Below the pieces are notes generated by a model. It made no database searches. It was not told the DNA's origin and saw only the letters and a program-made list of their open reading frames with translations. From the NCBI GenBank assembly GCA_017436035.1, contig JAFSDV010000012.1:1-41044 (forward strand): a stretch of 41,044 nucleotides of DNA. Reading direction: 5' to 3'. Both the position numbers and the translations under genes were made by a program. Below, piece after piece: positions 37,757-41,044 of the stretch (position 1 is the stretch's first letter; every line of letters begins with the position of its first letter). The stretch is from Oscillospiraceae bacterium. GTDB taxonomy: Bacteria; Bacillota; Clostridia; Oscillospirales; Oscillospiraceae.

Positions 37757-38425
37757 TTATTTTAACAATATAAATCCGATGGTGTTAATAGCAAAGTTGG
37801 CAAACATATGGGTCAACCAGGAACAGTAGATGGTATCCAGCTTTTCGTTCAGCCAGTTAAAAATCATACCGCCTGCGATCAGACCAACCATCACCAGCAG
37901 AAACAGTCCAAAAGAGAACCACCCGATCATCATTGCCACATGATACAGACTAAATGCGGCGGCACTGAATATATATGCCATTTTTCTGCCGGAAAGCCGC
38001 TTTAGATTGGTAAATACAAAGCCACGGAAGAAAAACTCTTCCAGAAAGGAATTTGCAAAGGATATGTACAGGCTCACATAGAGAAAGTTCTCTTTCGTTA
38101 CACCTGCGTTTGCGGTCAACGCACCGGCAATCTGTGAAAAATCAAAGAACGGTGATACCAGGAAGTACCCGCCAAGGATCACTGCATAGATTCCAATTCC
38201 CAAGGCAACAGCGGCAAGCAATCCTTTCTTTTTGGGGTAAAGCAGGGGCAGGTAAAGAACGCTCTGGTCTATTCTGGATGCACGGAGCGGTATGAGCATA
38301 AACATTGCCGCTTTAATTGCAGATTTCACTGCATATCCCGGACGGAGAATCCCGTCCACAAGTGCCATCACCAAACAGCATAGAACCGTCACGGCAAGGA
38401 TCAATAGGACACTGCGTTTTTTCAT
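37757..38425 (-). CDS. CPBP family intramembrane metalloprotease
   Basis: 222 residues, about seven helices, of the CAAX-protease/bacteriocin-processing family. Active-site motifs: EEFFFR with Glu129, Glu130 and Arg134, 'YHVAMM' with His162, and 'HMFANF' near the end. Bacterial members are tied to bacteriocin self-protection or surface-protein handling. The start at 38425 has AAAGGAG eight bases upstream; seven additional residues in the longer frame have no ribosome site. It has no peptide gene beside it. Confidence 0.92.
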   Translation of the reverse strand: MKKRSVLLILAVTVLCCLVMALVDGILRPGYAVKSAIKAAMFMLIPLRASRIDQSVLYLPLLYPKKKGLLAAVALGIGIYAVILGGYFLVSPFFDFSQIAGALTANAGVTKENFLYVSLYISFANSFLEEFFFRGFVFTNLKRLSGRKMAYIFSAAAFSLYHVAMMIGWFSFGLFLLVMVGLIAGGMIFNWLNEKLDTIYCSWLTHMFANFAINTIGFILLK

Positions 38426-38602
38426 ATCTGATGCTCCTTTGCGCATTTATAGTTCATTTTGAAAATCCAATTTTATTTAAGCATAGCACAAAACATCAAA
38501 AATTTCCACATTTTCAGTTAGCTATAAGGTGTAACGCCGATTTATGTTGTACTGCAATTCTTTTATGTTTGCTGTAATAAATTCACAAAGACACAGTTAT
38601 GA

Positions 38603-38863
38603 TCAAATAGTATTCTTACCCTTCTTCTTTTGATTCTTCCCATCCATCATCATGTTTACACGGTTTGCCATAAAGGAGAGGAAGGTATCCAAGCTTGGCT
38701 CTTTCCCATCGGGACACATTTGTTTCCACAACGCCTGGGCGTGAGGATCGGTGGATGCCATCCCTGCTCGGATCGCTTTCATCATTTCCTGTTCCACTTT
38801 TTCAGGGGATATTCCATTCTCAGCAGCAATCATTTCTAAAATGATCTTTGTCTTTTCCGTCAT
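38603..38863 (-). CDS. Small protein resembling a stand-alone Spo0A C-terminal-type helical domain
   Basis: 86 residues: 'EKTKIILEMIAAENGISPEKVEQEMMKAIRAGMASTDPHAQALWKQMCPDGKEPSLDTFLSFMANRV' in outline, with a Lys/Met-rich end. The 'ISPEKVEQEM.KAI..GMASTDP' phrase recalls short Clostridial proteins labelled 'sporulation initiation factor Spo0A C-terminal domain'. It lacks the receiver domain, so it would be a stray DNA-binding or decoy piece. The start at 38863 has GGAG eight bases ahead. Function is not known. Confidence 0.6.
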   Translation of the reverse strand: MTEKTKIILEMIAAENGISPEKVEQEMMKAIRAGMASTDPHAQALWKQMCPDGKEPSLDTFLSFMANRVNMMMDGKNQKKKGKNTI

Positions 38864-38958
38864 ATACAATGCTCCTATATATCTGTATTTTTGCGAGGTT
38901 CAGTACAGTCTTTCCTTGCTTTATTGTATACTCTGCCGTCTGCCAGCCACCGTCCTTT

Positions 38959-39426
38959 TCATTCTTTCTTCACCCTGCGCGGATTCCCTTCAATGGCAGT
39001 GCTGCCAAGGTTGATAACCTGCAAACCGCGATTGTTTGCCATGCGGGCAAATTTGTATGCGCCGCCAAATTTTCTGTTGATGAAACATAAGCACACATCA
39101 GATACAGAAATCATATAGCGGTTTCTGCGCTCAACAGCGAATTTGGCTGGACCTATCTCCTGCCCTTCGGGATAAAAGCTATGTCCCTGGTATATATCAT
39201 ACTCCTGCTTGCGCGCTGGCAGGTATGCAAGCACAACGGAATACGAAATTGGTGGATCGTCTTTACTAAGCTCCTGCAGGCAGGAAAACACCATACCATC
39301 AAACTGTCCATGGTTGCCTACCAGAAACTCGGTAACTCCCTGCTTTATTAAATTCTCGATAGCATTCCGGAGCACTGCTTTATCCAGTCCATAGCACGCA
39401 CTATGCCCGAAAAAGGTACAAATCAC
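38959..39426 (-). CDS. SLOG-fold protein (DUF1273/YpsA-like)
   Basis: About 155 residues from GTG at 39426, with a GGGGGG site eight bases ahead. The opening 'ICTFFGHSACYGLDKAVLRNAIENLI' and 'GVTEFLVGNHGQFDGMVFSCLQEL' match the Rossmann-like SLOG superfamily, whose members bind nucleotides or nucleotide signals. 'GGAYKFARMANNRGLQVINL' is the usual end. SLOG proteins are found in defence and mobile-element control. It is divergent from an XRE regulator, with paired operators over the promoter. In the longer frame, residues before 39426 are read over those operators and are not likely to be translated. Confidence 0.85.
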   Translation of the reverse strand: MICTFFGHSACYGLDKAVLRNAIENLIKQGVTEFLVGNHGQFDGMVFSCLQELSKDDPPISYSVVLAYLPARKQEYDIYQGHSFYPEGQEIGPAKFAVERRNRYMISVSDVCLCFINRKFGGAYKFARMANNRGLQVINLGSTAIEGNPRRVKKE

Positions 39427-39449
39427 ACGTTTCACCCCCCCTAACATTT

Positions 39450-39499
39450 GGGATATATCGTAATTGTAGCACATTTTTCTGAAAATTGCGATATATCCC
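39450..39499. promoter_or_regulatory. Divergent promoter/operator region of the SLOG and XRE genes
   Basis: GGGATATATCG (39450-39460) and CGATATATCCC (39489-39499) are perfect inverted copies 28 bases apart; each contains the palindrome GATATATC. Between them lies TACAAT (minus strand, 39468-39463), the -10 box for SLOG. The right copy overlaps TTGCGA (39486-39491), a possible plus-strand -35, 16 bases before TATCGT (39508-39513). The likely binder is the XRE protein itself. Confidence 0.75.
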
Positions 39500-39502
39500 A
39501 CA

Positions 39503-39545
39503 CGATTTATCGTAGATTTGGATAAGCTTATTTTACGACAAATCG
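39503..39545. repeat. Second inverted repeat in the XRE leader
   Basis: CGATTTATCGTA (39503-39514) and TACGACAAATCG (39534-39545) pair with a single mismatch. The right arm ends seven bases before the XRE ribosome site, so this may be a second operator or an RNA hairpin affecting XRE translation. Confidence 0.55.
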
Positions 39546-39562
39546 CAAGGGAGGAATTAGCC

Positions 39563-39805
39563 GTGAGCACAAAAGAAGCCATCGCCAACCGCATACTCCA
39601 ACTGTGTGATGAGCGGCATATTGCTGTGAATGAATTGGCAAGTATTTCTGGCGTTTCCCCTTCAACTGTATACAGTATCTTGAACGAAAAGAGTCAGAAT
39701 CCCGGAACTATCACAATCAAAAAGTTATGTGATGGATTAGAAATTACTTTAGGCGAGTTCTTTGGAACACCTGAGTTTGACACACTTGAACAGGAAATCA
39801 AATAG
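39563..39805 (+). CDS. XRE family helix-turn-helix regulator
   Basis: 80 residues from GTG at 39563, chosen because GGGAGG lies eight bases upstream. It is one Cro/C1-type domain: 'KEAIANRILQLCDERHIAVNEL', then the recognition part 'ASISGVSPSTVYSILNEKSQNPG' and 'TIKKLCDGLEITLGEFF'. A short acidic tail follows. It is divergent from the SLOG gene and next to paired operators, so it probably represses both. Such regulators commonly control integrative elements; an integrase lies 440 bases away. Confidence 0.92.
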   Translation: MSTKEAIANRILQLCDERHIAVNELASISGVSPSTVYSILNEKSQNPGTITIKKLCDGLEITLGEFFGTPEFDTLEQEIK

Positions 39806-39815
39806 TATTCCACTT

Positions 39816-39847
39816 CCCTCGATGGCGTTTGCTGTCGAGGGATTTTT
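39816..39847 (+). terminator. Terminator of the XRE gene
   Basis: CCCTCGA and TCGAGGG pair around a 12-base loop, followed by ATTTTT. Confidence 0.85.
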
Positions 39848-39866
39848 CTGTCCAAAAGGCAAAAAG

Positions 39867-39893
39867 AAAGTGCCGTCGGTCGACAGCACTTTT
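39867..39893. terminator. Second terminator-like hairpin facing the integrase side
   Basis: AAAGTGC-C-GTCG-GT-CGAC-A-GCACTTT folds with one internal mismatch and is flanked by A-runs and T-runs. It could end transcripts coming from the integrase. Confidence 0.65.
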
Positions 39894-40245
39894 CTCAAGT
39901 ATTTTGGTAAATTATTGGTATAACCAATCGTGGTTGTCAGTCGTACCTACAAACAAGCCTTAAATACGGCTGTTTTTCTTGTTTTTTCGGTATTTTCCGA
40001 AGTTTACAAGGCGGTTTTTAGTCCAGCGGCTTCATTGTGGGGATTTAGGGGAAGTGAAACTTACTACCCTTTGTAGTTCTGCATATCCCTACTTTGTCGC
40101 CCTTCTCCTTACTTTCAAATTACATAACTCTACATACCCCTTTACTCAATCCGTTTCGGTTGATGTAACTTGTGATGTAAGTGATGTAAATTCGATATTT
40201 TTTCGTATCCACAGTATAACATGCCGCCGTGCAGATTGCAAGAGG
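39894..40245. other. Non-coding end region of the integrative element
   Basis: A gene-free stretch between the XRE terminators and the integrase stop. It is A+T- and T-rich on the plus strand, with no promoter or RNA gene that I recognise. It holds three direct TGATGTAA copies (40161-40189) and oppositely oriented TTACAT/CTACAT at 40120-40135. The element end and attachment site probably lie here, but without the second end the exact core cannot be set. Confidence 0.4.
40161..40189. repeat. Three close direct repeats next to the integrase, possible arm-type sites
   Basis: TGATGTAA occurs at 40161-40168, 40173-40180 and 40182-40189. Direct repeats just beyond the 3' end of a Tn916-type integrase gene are where arm-binding sites for the integrase are expected. 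Confidence 0.5.
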
Positions 40246-41044
40246 TTATGCTGTTGCAAAGTAACTGTCCAGACCTGCAAATTCTTCCTTCTTCAGTTCC
40301 TTAGTTACATCGGCATAAATGTTCAGCGTGGTGGAAATGTCCGCATGCCCCAAAGTGTCCTGCATTACCTTGATGTTTACACCCGCTTCGCACATTCTCG
40401 TTGTGAATGTATGCCGCAGGGAGTGACAGCTAAAGTGTGGAAGAAGCACCGGGTTTTCTTCGCCATTCTGAAGCACCTCGTCATTGCAATCCCGGATGAT
40501 TCTGCGGATGGTCTTGTTCAGCGATCCCTGGTAGAAGGTGCTGCCATCTCGGTTGAGGAAGATAAAATCCGTGTATCCGTCAATGGTCACCTTACACTCC
40601 AGTCCAATGAGTTGCTGATACTCCCGTTCCATGAGGAACGCTTCCTTTACGAACTCCAGCATCGGCACCTGCCGTTTACCGGCTTCCGTCTTGGGAGTAT
40701 GGACATTGAAGTAGCATCCAGTTTTGCTGTTCTCATCCCGGTGATCATAGTAGACCAGGGTGTGGTTGATATCGATGATACCCTCGTCCAGGTCAATGTC
40801 CCACCATCGCAGTCCTGACAGCTCCCCTACCCGTAGTCCGGTTCCCACCATCACAGCAAAGATGGGATACCAGTGATTGTAAATGGGGTGGTTTTTCAGA
40901 TAATTCAGCAGAAGTTCCTGCTCCGGCTTAGTCAATCCCCTCCGCTTCTCAGTTTTGAATACATGGGACTGCTTCAGTTCCTTCAAAACACCATCAGAGG
41001 GATTACTACGGATGTAATCGTCATCCACAGCCATATCCAACACC
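40246..41044 (-). CDS. int: Tyrosine recombinase/integrase, Tn916 type (partial, N-terminus off right edge)
   Basis: C-terminal ~265 residues of a phage-type integrase that cuts and joins DNA at attachment sites. Catalytic residues: Arg71 (fragment numbering) in GTGLRVGEL, the HSLRHTF box, LGHADISTT and nucleophile Tyr243 in TTLNIYADVTKE. 'TPKTEAGKRQVPM' is typical of the Tn916/Tn1549 integrase branch. The gene continues past the window with the N-terminal arm-binding domain. Its 3' end faces the XRE region, so the body of the element lies to the right and its end within 39.9-40.2 kb. Confidence 0.93.
   Translation of the reverse strand, partial: VLDMAVDDDYIRSNPSDGVLKELKQSHVFKTEKRRGLTKPEQELLLNYLKNHPIYNHWYPIFAVMVGTGLRVGELSGLRWWDIDLDEGIIDINHTLVYYDHRDENSKTGCYFNVHTPKTEAGKRQVPMLEFVKEAFLMEREYQQLIGLECKVTIDGYTDFIFLNRDGSTFYQGSLNKTIRRIIRDCNDEVLQNGEENPVLLPHFSCHSLRHTFTTRMCEAGVNIKVMQDTLGHADISTTLNIYADVTKELKKEEFAGLDSYFATA

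Noticed and set aside
39979..40818. A 279-codon plus-strand frame opposite the integrase
   Set aside because: Most of it is antisense to the integrase catalytic domain; composition is shadow-like.
1..41044. CRISPR arrays, tRNA and rRNA genes
   Set aside because: No regularly spaced direct repeats, no cloverleaf-like segments with TTCNANNC/CCA ends, and no rRNA-like stretches were seen.

Overview
The window looks like chromosomal DNA of a spore-forming gut Clostridium relative, most likely Oscillospiraceae/Ruminococcaceae. Pointers are a spoVAC gene, the dprA-topA-trmFO and plsX-rnc gene orders, a Ktr potassium channel, a group II-type ECF transporter, DUF5058, DUF4358 and DHHW/MBOAT families, and GGAGG ribosome sites almost everywhere. 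By eye the core is near 50% GC. Several stretches (about 3.8-6.5 kb, 19.5-21.7 kb, 24.6-25.8 kb, 38.5-40.2 kb) are clearly richer in A+T and hold the lineage-specific genes. The species call is inference.

Layout. (1) 1-3.9 kb: a minus-strand defence operon, fic - hsdM - small membrane protein - hsdS (cut by the left edge), from one promoter at 3817-3845. (2) 3.9-6.5 kb: an unusual array in which the last ~45 codons of spoVAC occur three times on the minus strand: once at the end of the intact gene, and twice as detached, diverged fragments. Each copy is followed by its own terminator and separated by small plus-strand cassettes (a PH-like membrane protein with an immunity-like protein; a structured RNA, a basic peptide and a Cys-rich lipoprotein). 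(3) 6.5-7.7 kb: spoVAC and a phosphoglycosyl transferase. (4) 7.8-17.3 kb: one long housekeeping operon read from 17.2 kb downward, ktrB - ktrA - spoU-type methyltransferase - dprA - topA - trmFO - plsX - rnc. (5) 17.3-19.5 kb: a split chromate-transporter pair diverging from tcdA. (6) 19.5-21.7 kb: a low-GC pair of secreted/membrane orphans with a long leader. (7) 21.6-24.6 kb: a DUF5058 gene with an apparent frameshift, a partner membrane protein and an M20 peptidase. (8) 24.6-25.9 kb: a tiny exported peptide and a lipoprotein. (9) 25.9-30.2 kb: a surface O-acylation cluster (mntP, VanZ, DUF4358, MBOAT, DHHW). (10) 30.4-34.7 kb: a polysaccharide deacetylase and an ECF vitamin transporter behind what reads as a cobalamin riboswitch with terminator. 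(11) 34.7-38.5 kb: azlCD, an ABC-2 exporter and a CPBP protease. (12) 38.6-41 kb: a Spo0A-C-like small protein, a SLOG-fold protein and an XRE repressor sharing an operator region, and the 3' part of a Tn916-type integrase marking the end of an integrative element that continues off the right edge.

The most unusual structure is the spoVAC 3'-end array, which looks like repeated insertion of foreign cassettes at one chromosomal target, each bringing its own diverged copy of the spoVAC tail. The fic-hsd operon lies just beyond the third copy and may be the content of an older insertion. No CRISPR array, rRNA or tRNA gene was seen.
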